Assembly: GCF_021728395.1 (NCBI RefSeq)
Contig: NZ_JAKKCM010000001.1
Coordinates: 248,001 to 312,000, forward strand
DNA length: 64,000 nucleotides
Reading direction: 5' to 3'
DNA from: Vibrio sp. J1-1
GTDB taxonomy: Bacteria; Pseudomonadota; Gammaproteobacteria; Enterobacterales; Vibrionaceae
How positions within the stretch are numbered: the stretch's first letter is position 1; every line of letters begins with the position of its first letter. The notes beneath the pieces were generated by a model that saw nothing but the letters and a program-made list of their open reading frames with translations, was not told the DNA's origin and ran no database searches. This document shows positions 57,222 to 64,000 of this stretch, piece by piece. The translations under genes and the position numbers were made by a program.

Positions 57222-58562
57222 TTATTGAAACAGCTGCGCCAGTTCAGTCAGACTCAACTTATAATCCACCGCCGTATCAGCAGATTGCTGAAGGTATGTT
57301 TTAAGCTGAGGGTATAAGGCAACAGCACGATCGAGCTCAGGATCTTGTCCGGGTTGATATCCACCAAGTGGCAAAAGATCTTTCACCTGCAGATAGTTTG
57401 AGTACATCTGACGGAAATTCTGCGCAATCATTAGATGCGAGGATTGTGTACATGCCGTCATGCAACGGCTTACTGAGGCGTTAATATCTATAGCAGGGTA
57501 ATGGCCTTGTTCAGCCAACTTCCTACTCAAAACAACATGCCCATCAAGAATAGCACGTGCTGAATCGACAACCGGGTCTTGCTGGTCATCACCAGCGGCA
57601 AGAACGGTGTAGATAGCGGTCAGACTGCCGTCATGGTTTTCGCCATTTCCTGAACGTTCTAAAAGCTGAGGTAAGATATTGAAAACGGAAGGTGGATACC
57701 CCCTGGAGACCGGTGGTTCGCCTAATGAAAGCGCGATCTCTCTTTGTGCCATAGCGTAACGAGTTAATGAGTCCATAAGCAGCAGAACATCATTTCCTTT
57801 ATCACGAAAGTATTCCGCAACTCGGTGACAAAGCAGTGTCGCTCTCAATCGCATTAAAGGCGACTCATCTGCAGGAGCAGCAATGATAATAGCTTTATGG
57901 CGTGTTTCAGGCGTCAGGTTACGTTCAACAAACTCTCTGACTTCCCGCCCCCGCTCGCCTATCAGACCCACAACGATCACATCGGCTTCAGTATTCTGAG
58001 TGATCATCCCCATCAGAACACTTTTACCTACACCACTGCCCGCCATCAGTCCGATACGCTGTCCTTTGCCGATAGTAAGCAGTCCGTTTATCGCACGAAC
58101 TCCCACATCCAAAGGCGTATCAACCGGACGACGCTTAAGTGGATTTATCGGCTTAGGATGCAGTGAAACACGCTCACCAACCTGGAGTTGAGGTCCATCA
58201 TCCAGTGGTTCGCCCAATCCGTTAACAACACGTCCCAGCCAATGTTCACTTAGCTGGATAGTACTATCACCATCCAACGGTATCACTTTCGCTCCGGCAA
58301 ACAGGCCACCTAAGCGGCTAATAGGAATCAGATAGGCAACCGAATGATCAAAACCGACCACCTGAGCTTCTATCATTTCTCCCTCGGCTGTTTCCACTAA
58401 ACAGCGTTGCTCAATCTTGAACTTGCATCCGACAGCTTGAAGCATAAAGCCGCTGACTTTTACTAAGCGCCCAGTCACTCGGGCAACCGGAATGGCGTCG
58501 AGCGATGCTAACGCGCCATTCATCCGCTCTGACAGCATGTCATTCTCAAATGCGCTATTCAT
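57222..58562 (-). CDS. fliI: Flagellum-specific ATPase FliI (lateral system)
   Basis: The ATPase of the flagellar type III export gate, about 446 residues. Walker A is GLMAGSGVGKSVLMGM near 165, Walker B VLLLMDSLTRYAMAQREIAL near 255 and the family block YPPSVFNILPQLLERSGNG near 285. The ATG at 58562 is preferred over the GTG at 58568. It overlaps fliH by eight bases. Confidence 0.95.
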   Translation of the reverse strand: MNSAFENDMLSERMNGALASLDAIPVARVTGRLVKVSGFMLQAVGCKFKIEQRCLVETAEGEMIEAQVVGFDHSVAYLIPISRLGGLFAGAKVIPLDGDSTIQLSEHWLGRVVNGLGEPLDDGPQLQVGERVSLHPKPINPLKRRPVDTPLDVGVRAINGLLTIGKGQRIGLMAGSGVGKSVLMGMITQNTEADVIVVGLIGERGREVREFVERNLTPETRHKAIIIAAPADESPLMRLRATLLCHRVAEYFRDKGNDVLLLMDSLTRYAMAQREIALSLGEPPVSRGYPPSVFNILPQLLERSGNGENHDGSLTAIYTVLAAGDDQQDPVVDSARAILDGHVVLSRKLAEQGHYPAIDINASVSRCMTACTQSSHLMIAQNFRQMYSNYLQVKDLLPLGGYQPGQDPELDRAVALYPQLKTYLQQSADTAVDYKLSLTELAQLFQ

Positions 58563-59307
58563 CAACACTTTCAGCTCTAAAAGGTGTCACTTCATCCAGA
58601 AGGTGTTCTTTCACATTATCCATACACACTTCTAGGCGAGAATCACAACTGGCATCCGCTTCGGCTTCTTCCGTTACCACGTGGCAACCTCCGGCTGACA
58701 GCTCTGGATTAGCGATAAGCTTCCATTCTTTCGGTAAATCAGAATTAACTTGGGTTATACGTTCCAGATCCTGCGGATTAAGGTGCACGACGACTTTTTC
58801 TGACTTACCAGGCATTGCCTCGAGTATTTCGTCAACCAGAGACAGAATTTGCTGTGGCCTGAGCGTCAGTTCAGCTCGAATCACCTGCTGAGCTACTTTT
58901 TGCACCAGTTCACAAATGATGTGTCGCTGCTGCTGTTCACGCTCATCTTGCCAATTTGAAAGCGCCTGATAGAGCTGATGGACGGGCTGGGCCGCCTCAA
59001 TAAATGACTGCTTGCCTGACTGCTCCCCAGAAACAAAGCCCTTTTGGAACCCTTCTTTCTGGCCTTCCATGACTCCCTGCTGCTTACCTTGCTCTAGTCC
59101 CTGACGAAACCCTTCCTGATGCCCTTGATCGATTCCTTGCTGGAAGCCTGCTTCTAACTGCTGTTGTAGATCGACTTGCGCATCCTGCCAGGAATCGTCC
59201 GCATGCATTTCGCTCTCTTTGCGAACAGGCTGAGCCAGAGGAGGAAATCGATGAACACGATACCCAGACGCAGGCACCTTGAGTAAATTCGATTTTGTAG
59301 CCGACAT
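58555..59307 (-). CDS. fliH: Flagellar assembly protein FliH (lateral system)
   Basis: A 250-residue regulator of FliI. A glycine-repeat helix (GIDQGHQEGFRQGLEQGKQQ) lies near 57-100 with the GxxxG periodicity typical of FliH. The C-terminal half (VVHLNPQDLERITQVNSDLP) resembles the ATP-synthase delta/epsilon-like part. It starts three bases after fliG and overlaps fliI. Confidence 0.93.
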   Translation of the reverse strand: MSATKSNLLKVPASGYRVHRFPPLAQPVRKESEMHADDSWQDAQVDLQQQLEAGFQQGIDQGHQEGFRQGLEQGKQQGVMEGQKEGFQKGFVSGEQSGKQSFIEAAQPVHQLYQALSNWQDEREQQQRHIICELVQKVAQQVIRAELTLRPQQILSLVDEILEAMPGKSEKVVVHLNPQDLERITQVNSDLPKEWKLIANPELSAGGCHVVTEEAEADASCDSRLEVCMDNVKEHLLDEVTPFRAESVDE

Positions 59308-59310
59308 AGT

Positions 59311-60333
59311 TTACTCCACGGTTGGCTCTTCATAGAGCAACAACTCAATTTCACCGGAATCATGCAGCTCGCGAACCATTTGCATAATTTCTTGACGCGC
59401 ACTTTCCACGCGACTGATAGGGACGGCTCCACGAACTTGCATGTCATCTTCAAGCGCTTTAGCCATACGCTGTGGCATGGAAGCTTTTATAGCCTGCTGA
59501 ATCGTAATTTCCGCGCCTTTCAAAGCCACACTCCACAGGTCGACCGGTATTAACTGCACCAGCTTGTCCATCGTGTCTTCTCGCTGACGCGCCAAAACCA
59601 TGAAATCAAACATGTTTTGTTCAACCCTACCAACCATTTCTTCATCGTGCAGTTTAAGCATTTCAATGAGTGAACCTCGGTCGCCCTCGAATCGGTTAAT
59701 GATATTTGCCACCTGCTTCACGCCTGAGAGTGGTGCCCCCTGAGCTATCGACACCTGCTCAATGCAACGTTCGATGAGGTCATTGAGATCACTGACGATC
59801 TGGTGGTCAATATCTTGTAGAGATGCTATGCGGTATAGCAGTTCGTCATGACAATCTTCTGGTAAGTATTTAAGCACTAAAGAAGAGCTTTCTGCTGGTA
59901 AATACGCCAGAAAGATTGCCTGCATTTCCGGATGCTCACTCGCGATGAATCGCGCCAATATTTCAGAATCCACCCACTGCAGGCGTTGCATATTATTTTG
60001 GATTTCATCGCCGTAAATATTATTCAGTAGTCCTTTCGCCAGATCGTTACCGAGCGCTTTACGCAAGGTATTTGACAAATACTCTTTAGACGCCCCGCGA
60101 ATACCACTGTGCTGACGGAAGTCTTCAAAGAAACTTTGAATAACACTGTAAGCGCTGTCACTTTTTATTCCGCTCAGACGCGCCATGGCTTTCGTCACTC
60201 TTTGAGTCTCGTCACGGCTGAAATGACGCAGTACTTTCGCTGCGGCATCTTCACCCATACCAAGTAACACAAGTGCCGTTTGTTCAACATTATTAAGCGT
60301 TGCTTGCGGCTGCGCTAGCTGTTCTGTATTCAT
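59311..60333 (-). CDS. fliG: Flagellar motor switch protein FliG (lateral system)
   Basis: A 340-residue rotor protein. The N-terminal domain (TALVLLGMGEDAAAKVLRHF) binds FliF, the middle domain has an EHPEMQAIFLAYLP segment near 133, and the C-terminal torque domain includes MFDFMVLARQREDTMDKLVQ near 240. It overlaps the end of fliF by 41 bases, an unusually long overlap that ties ring and switch translation together. Confidence 0.95.
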   Translation of the reverse strand: MNTEQLAQPQATLNNVEQTALVLLGMGEDAAAKVLRHFSRDETQRVTKAMARLSGIKSDSAYSVIQSFFEDFRQHSGIRGASKEYLSNTLRKALGNDLAKGLLNNIYGDEIQNNMQRLQWVDSEILARFIASEHPEMQAIFLAYLPAESSSLVLKYLPEDCHDELLYRIASLQDIDHQIVSDLNDLIERCIEQVSIAQGAPLSGVKQVANIINRFEGDRGSLIEMLKLHDEEMVGRVEQNMFDFMVLARQREDTMDKLVQLIPVDLWSVALKGAEITIQQAIKASMPQRMAKALEDDMQVRGAVPISRVESARQEIMQMVRELHDSGEIELLLYEEPTVE

Positions 60334-62047
60334 TGACGTTTACCCATTGTTTCAATACTTCGGCAACTCGCTCTGGCTCTTCATTCGCGATAAGCTGCAG
60401 GTGTTTAAGTTGAATTTCCAGAGGTGACCCCGGCGGCGGCAACATATCGTTGCTCACATCAAGGCCAGTAGAAGCGGTGATGCCCTTCTCCATTAAGCGA
60501 CGGTTGATCATCTCTTCCCGTTCACGTTCCTCACGGGTCTGCATATTGTCATATAGGTGATCATCTTGCTCTTCAGTAGGCTCTACTTCACGTGAGGCCA
60601 TATCAGCACCGGTCACATGCATGATTAATGGACGCAAGACAAAGAAAATCATCGCCAACCCCAACATACCGCCAATCACATAACGCAGAGGCTGCTGAAT
60701 GGTAGGGTCCTGCCACCAAGGGATCGTTGGCGGAGCTTCAATACTCAATGGCATAAAGTTGAAGCTCATCATGCTCAATCTATCGCCTCGCTCAGCAGTG
60801 ATACCAACCGCGTCCGAGATCATGGTTGAGATCTGTTCTTTCTCACCCGGTAACCAGTTCGTACCATTAGGCGCAGCGGCATCATTTAATAGAATAGAAA
60901 CACTGATTTTTTCGATCTGACCTTGTTGATGCTGTGTACGACGAACACTGCTGCCAACCGCGTATTGACGATTTACTTCTGCACGAGCATTGGTGTTTTG
61001 GCTATCTCCGGTCTCAGCTTCTCCGTCCACTGGCGGCAAGTTGCTTAACGTACCTGGTACGCCTAGCGCGATGTTATCAATGGAGTTGTTATGAATGGTA
61101 TGCTCTTTACGAACGACCGGATTGTTATCCAGAATTTCCTGAGTTTCTTCAACTCGGCTGAAATCCATATCGGCAGCAACCTGAACTCGGAAGTTGCTCG
61201 GGCCGACAATCGGGGTCAACATATCCGCAGCACGCTGAATGATCTGCTTCTCTACATTTTTCTGGTAGTCCAGATACTTAGCGTTTACTTTACCCGATTC
61301 AGAAGAACCGACGTCAGCACTCAACAGACGACCATATTGATCAACCACAGAGACAAATTCCGGTTTCATTGCTGTCACACTACCAACAACCAGATTGATC
61401 ACTGCTTCAACCTGCTCCGGCTTTAAATCTTCTCCAGGCTTTAGCTCTAGCATGATAGATGCCGACGGTGCCTCGGCATTTTGACGCACAAACAGAGTCT
61501 TAGCTGGAATAGCAAGGTGCACTCGCGCATTTGAAACTGCGTTTAGCGACATGATAGTGCGCACTAACTCACCTTCCAGCCCATGACGATAACGCGCCGT
61601 TTCCATGAACTGACTGGTACCCAATGAGCTGTCTTCCTGAAGAGAGTCAAAGCCGCTTGGTAGTTTCGCTTTTACGCCCTTTGCGGCGAGCAACATACGA
61701 ATCCGCGCCACTTCCCCTTCCGGAACTAAGACCTGACCACTCTGCTCCTGCAGACGATAACTGATGCCATCGGATTCCAGTACCGACACAATTTCGCTGG
61801 TATCGAAGCGTTCCTGCTTACTGTATAGAGGACGATAGCTTTGCGAAGCACTCCACAAAGCCACCACAATGATGGCAGCTACAATTGCCGCCAGTACTGC
61901 TGACAAGACTAAATTACGCTGACTGCTCGCCCAGAGTTGCTTTACTTTATCTGTAAACTCTCCCGGCTCTTTCGGGGAAACTGACCCGTTACGTGGATCA
62001 GATTTCACGGCCAGATTGCTCATAACATTGGTAGATATATCAGACAT
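60293..62047 (-). CDS. fliF: Flagellar MS-ring protein FliF (lateral system)
   Basis: A 584-residue inner-membrane ring protein. Helices lie near residues 45-65 (LVLSAVLAAIVAAIIVVALW) and 455-475 (YVIGGMLGLAMIFFVLRPLI). Between them are the ring-building YscJ-like domain (SLGTSQFMETARYRHGLEGE, VHLAIPAKTLF) and FliF-specific parts. The C-terminal tail binds FliG. It follows fliE by three bases. Confidence 0.96.
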   Translation of the reverse strand: MSDISTNVMSNLAVKSDPRNGSVSPKEPGEFTDKVKQLWASSQRNLVLSAVLAAIVAAIIVVALWSASQSYRPLYSKQERFDTSEIVSVLESDGISYRLQEQSGQVLVPEGEVARIRMLLAAKGVKAKLPSGFDSLQEDSSLGTSQFMETARYRHGLEGELVRTIMSLNAVSNARVHLAIPAKTLFVRQNAEAPSASIMLELKPGEDLKPEQVEAVINLVVGSVTAMKPEFVSVVDQYGRLLSADVGSSESGKVNAKYLDYQKNVEKQIIQRAADMLTPIVGPSNFRVQVAADMDFSRVEETQEILDNNPVVRKEHTIHNNSIDNIALGVPGTLSNLPPVDGEAETGDSQNTNARAEVNRQYAVGSSVRRTQHQQGQIEKISVSILLNDAAAPNGTNWLPGEKEQISTMISDAVGITAERGDRLSMMSFNFMPLSIEAPPTIPWWQDPTIQQPLRYVIGGMLGLAMIFFVLRPLIMHVTGADMASREVEPTEEQDDHLYDNMQTREEREREEMINRRLMEKGITASTGLDVSNDMLPPPGSPLEIQLKHLQLIANEEPERVAEVLKQWVNVNEYRTASAAASNA

Positions 62048-62050
62048 GAA

Positions 62051-62407
62051 TTACACCGGCATTTTCATAACATCTTCAAACGAAGCGACCACTTTATTGC
62101 GTACCTGCATAAGCGCATTGAACGAGAGACTGGCTTTCTGACTTGCTATCATTGCACCAACCAAGTCATCACTCTGGCCAGTTTCAACAGCCGTCATTTT
62201 CTCACTCGCCACTGACTGATGCTTATTCACTACGTCCAACACATTCGTCATTGCGTTAGAGAAGGACATAGGTTGAGTAACCTTTTGTCCATCAAGCGGA
62301 TTAGCCGAAACAACAAACTCTGGTGTCGCATGGGCACGCATGGTTTCCATTTTCGACAACATCAGTTGTTCAGCAGTCATTAAATTGTTGAGCGGTTGAC
62401 TTTCCAT
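62051..62407 (-). CDS. fliE: Flagellar basal-body protein FliE (lateral system)
   Basis: A small protein of about 118 residues linking the MS ring to the rod. The conserved C-terminal part reads SFNALMQVRNKVVASFEDVM; KPQPMSF-like spacing is seen as QPMSFSNAMTNVLDVVNKHQ. The ATG at 62407 follows GAGGAG; the longer frame to 62437 runs into the end of lafK. Confidence 0.9.
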   Translation of the reverse strand: MESQPLNNLMTAEQLMLSKMETMRAHATPEFVVSANPLDGQKVTQPMSFSNAMTNVLDVVNKHQSVASEKMTAVETGQSDDLVGAMIASQKASLSFNALMQVRNKVVASFEDVMKMPV

Positions 62408-62420
62408 AATGTCATCTCCT

Positions 62421-63752
62421 CTATGCTGCCGATCCAAGCACCGACTGCAGATCTATACCGTACTCTCTCATTGCCGCTAGTTTGTAGCGTAATGCGCGGG
62501 TAGATACCCCTAGAGCGTTTGCCGTTTTAGTACGATTACCACCAAACTCGCGTAACTTGTCCAAAATATATTGGAACTCAGCCTGCTTCTTCACTTCTAC
62601 ATGTCCAAGCTTATTGGCCGGCATTTCATCTGGTACAGCGCCGATCAACTTAACTGGCAGCATAAGATCGTGAGCGGTGATGTAGTCACCATGTCGCATG
62701 ACCAAAGCTCGCTGTATAACGTTTTCTAGCTCGCGGATATTTCCCGGCCAGTGATATTGGCTAAGCGCAACCATAGCGTCCTGAGACAGGTGACAATGAC
62801 TGCCGTCCTGATACTTTTTAATGAAAAACTGACTGATCGGCAGAATGTCTTCTTTACGTTCGCGCAATGCTGGCCAGTGAAGTGGCAGAACATCAAGACG
62901 ATAATAAAGATCCTCGCGAAATGTCCCTTTCTGCACTTCTTCACGTAGATCTTTATTGGTTGATGCAATAACACGAATATCGAGTTGAATTGTTTTATGA
63001 CTTCCTACACGCTCGACGACTCGCTCCTGCAGAATGCGCAATAACTTAGCCTGGACCTCAGGAGACATTTCACCAATCTCGTCAAGTAAAATGGTTCCAC
63101 CATTCGCTTCCTCAAACTTACCGCTTTGAGAACCCGTAGCGCCAGTAAAGGCCCCCTTCACATGACCGAAAAGAACCGCCTCAAGCATAGATTCAGGTAT
63201 TGCAGCACAATTAACCGCGATAAATGGACCTTCAGCTCTTGAAGAGTGCTCGTGTACATAACGAGCAAGGACTTCTTTACCAGTACCTGATTCACCCGTA
63301 ATTAAAACGCTTGCACTTGTACAAGCTGCGCGATGAGCTAACTGAAGAACCTGTTTACTGCGCCAAGATTCTGCAACGATGTTCGCTATCGGCTTACCTA
63401 AGGCTTCAACCCGACGCAACACACTCTTTAACTGATTCGCTTCGAACGGACGCAGCAGATAATCTGTTGCTCCCGCTTTCATTGTTTCTGCAGCTAAAAC
63501 GCCCTGATCTTGTTCAACAATCGCAATAACAAAACCACTTTTACTCTGTTTCTGATGACTGGCAACAAACTCCCGCACACACATATCGGGCAGATTGGAA
63601 CTGACTAACGTAACGTCTACCCGTTCATCAATCAGTGCCGCACGCCCTGTGCGTGAGTGTCTGACTTTATAATCAGACTTTTCCAATACATTCATTACAA
63701 GTTGGGCACAATGTTCGTTGGGCTCAACCAACAAAATTTCCATCCTTGACAT
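62421..63752 (-). CDS. lafK: LafK: sigma-54-dependent activator of lateral flagella
   Basis: A regulator of about 443 residues. The N-terminal receiver is degenerate: the acidic pair reads VEPNE and the phospho-Asp position lies in TLVSSNLPD, so phosphorylation is unlikely. The AAA+ domain is intact: Walker A GESGTGKE near 160, the sigma-54 contact GAFTGATGSQ near 215 and Walker B ILLDEIGEM near 235. A Fis-type HTH (NRTKTANALGVSTRALRYKL) ends the protein. The ATG at 63752 follows AAGG. It would activate the downstream fliEFGHIJ genes and others with sigma-54. Confidence 0.93.
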   Translation of the reverse strand: MSRMEILLVEPNEHCAQLVMNVLEKSDYKVRHSRTGRAALIDERVDVTLVSSNLPDMCVREFVASHQKQSKSGFVIAIVEQDQGVLAAETMKAGATDYLLRPFEANQLKSVLRRVEALGKPIANIVAESWRSKQVLQLAHRAACTSASVLITGESGTGKEVLARYVHEHSSRAEGPFIAVNCAAIPESMLEAVLFGHVKGAFTGATGSQSGKFEEANGGTILLDEIGEMSPEVQAKLLRILQERVVERVGSHKTIQLDIRVIASTNKDLREEVQKGTFREDLYYRLDVLPLHWPALRERKEDILPISQFFIKKYQDGSHCHLSQDAMVALSQYHWPGNIRELENVIQRALVMRHGDYITAHDLMLPVKLIGAVPDEMPANKLGHVEVKKQAEFQYILDKLREFGGNRTKTANALGVSTRALRYKLAAMREYGIDLQSVLGSAA

Positions 63753-63806
63753 AGACAACCTTAATCATATTTGTCGGTACTACACATCGTGGTACCAGTT
63801 ATTATT

Positions 63807-64000
63807 TTATTTTTTTGCGGGCATCACTTTTTCGTTGTCACGGACTAACCTAATCGTGACACGTCTGTTTTTCGCTCTGCCTGCTTTTGTCGTATTACTT
63901 TTTATTGGGTAGCGAGAGCCATGGGCTCTAACCTCTATTTGCTTCTCACTAACACCTAGTTTTTTCAGCTCAGTGGCAACCAGGTCTGCTCGCTGCCTGG
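63807..64000 (-). CDS. motY: C-terminal end of MotY-like OmpA-domain protein (lateral motor)
   Basis: Only the last 64 codons lie in the window; the gene continues past 64000. The peptide ends LGVSEKQIEVRAHGSRYPIK and AGRAKNRRVTIRLV, the peptidoglycan-binding OmpA/MotB motif with its NRR signature. Directly upstream of lafK this matches the lateral motY, whose product anchors the T-ring/stator. The identification beyond the OmpA domain rests on gene order. Confidence 0.75.
   Translation of the reverse strand, partial: RQRADLVATELKKLGVSEKQIEVRAHGSRYPIKSNTTKAGRAKNRRVTIRLVRDNEKVMPAKK

Overview
The window looks like part of the smaller chromosome (chromosome II) of a Vibrio of the Harveyi clade (V. 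parahaemolyticus, V. alginolyticus, V. campbellii and relatives). The best evidence is a scrA-scrB-scrC operon (49191-45877 region, minus strand), the swarming/capsule c-di-GMP switch described in V. parahaemolyticus, lying 6 kb from a lateral-flagellum operon (lafK-fliE-F-G-H-I-J, with the end of motY at the right edge). The gene order in the left half (pst set, chemoreceptor, helicase, lpp, L,D-transpeptidase, photolyase, deoD) is also typical of Vibrio chromosome II. Species cannot be fixed by eye. No rRNA, tRNA, CRISPR array, insertion sequence or integron attC site was seen. Almost the whole window is chromosomal core or clade-level accessory DNA.

Layout. 1-2.5 kb: tail of a von Willebrand/TPR protein and a BatD-like protein. 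2.6-6.1 kb: pstSCAB phosphate importer with no phoU. 6.5-9.6 kb: chemoreceptor and DEAD-box helicase. 9.8-14.5 kb: Braun-type lipoprotein (lpp) converging on a four-gene set, ybgA-like, MerR regulator, photolyase and an L,D-transpeptidase of the kind that ties Lpp to peptidoglycan. A palindrome resembling the MlrA operator overlaps the promoter of this set. 14.9-20.3 kb: deoD, a zinc-ribbon protein resembling a transposase, then two overlapping TPR proteins, the first with a dead GGDEF domain and the second with an intact one. 20.7-23 kb: yiaW/yiaV-like pair and an orphan UPF0397 membrane protein. 23-26 kb: MFS transporter and an orphan napGH pair behind a probable FNR box. 26.4-34.5 kb: two GNAT acetyltransferases, an aminoglycoside-phosphotransferase-like kinase, a PilZ c-di-GMP receptor, a Lon-family protease, a small unknown protein behind a Fur-like box, and a prolyl oligopeptidase.

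34.6-38.8 kb: L-lactate uptake and oxidation (lldP, lldD) with a divergent LysR regulator. 38.9-43.4 kb: HTH protein, MscS channel, alpha-carbonic anhydrase, DUF3859 protein, cold-shock protein and two small unknown genes. 43.4-45.7 kb: kbl-tdh threonine catabolism. 45.9-50.6 kb: scrABC. 51.1-56.7 kb: periplasmic Cu/Zn superoxide dismutase, a two-component system with two exported spondin-domain proteins, and a LysR regulator. 56.7-64 kb: lateral-flagellum operon.

The genes share a c-di-GMP and surface-life theme: an active GGDEF protein with a pseudo-GGDEF partner, a PilZ receptor, ScrC with both GGDEF and EAL domains, and the lateral flagella they would be expected to control. Three open reading stretches without any start codon (9797-10084, 20474-20626, 41466-41672, all minus) look like gene debris in intergenic DNA.
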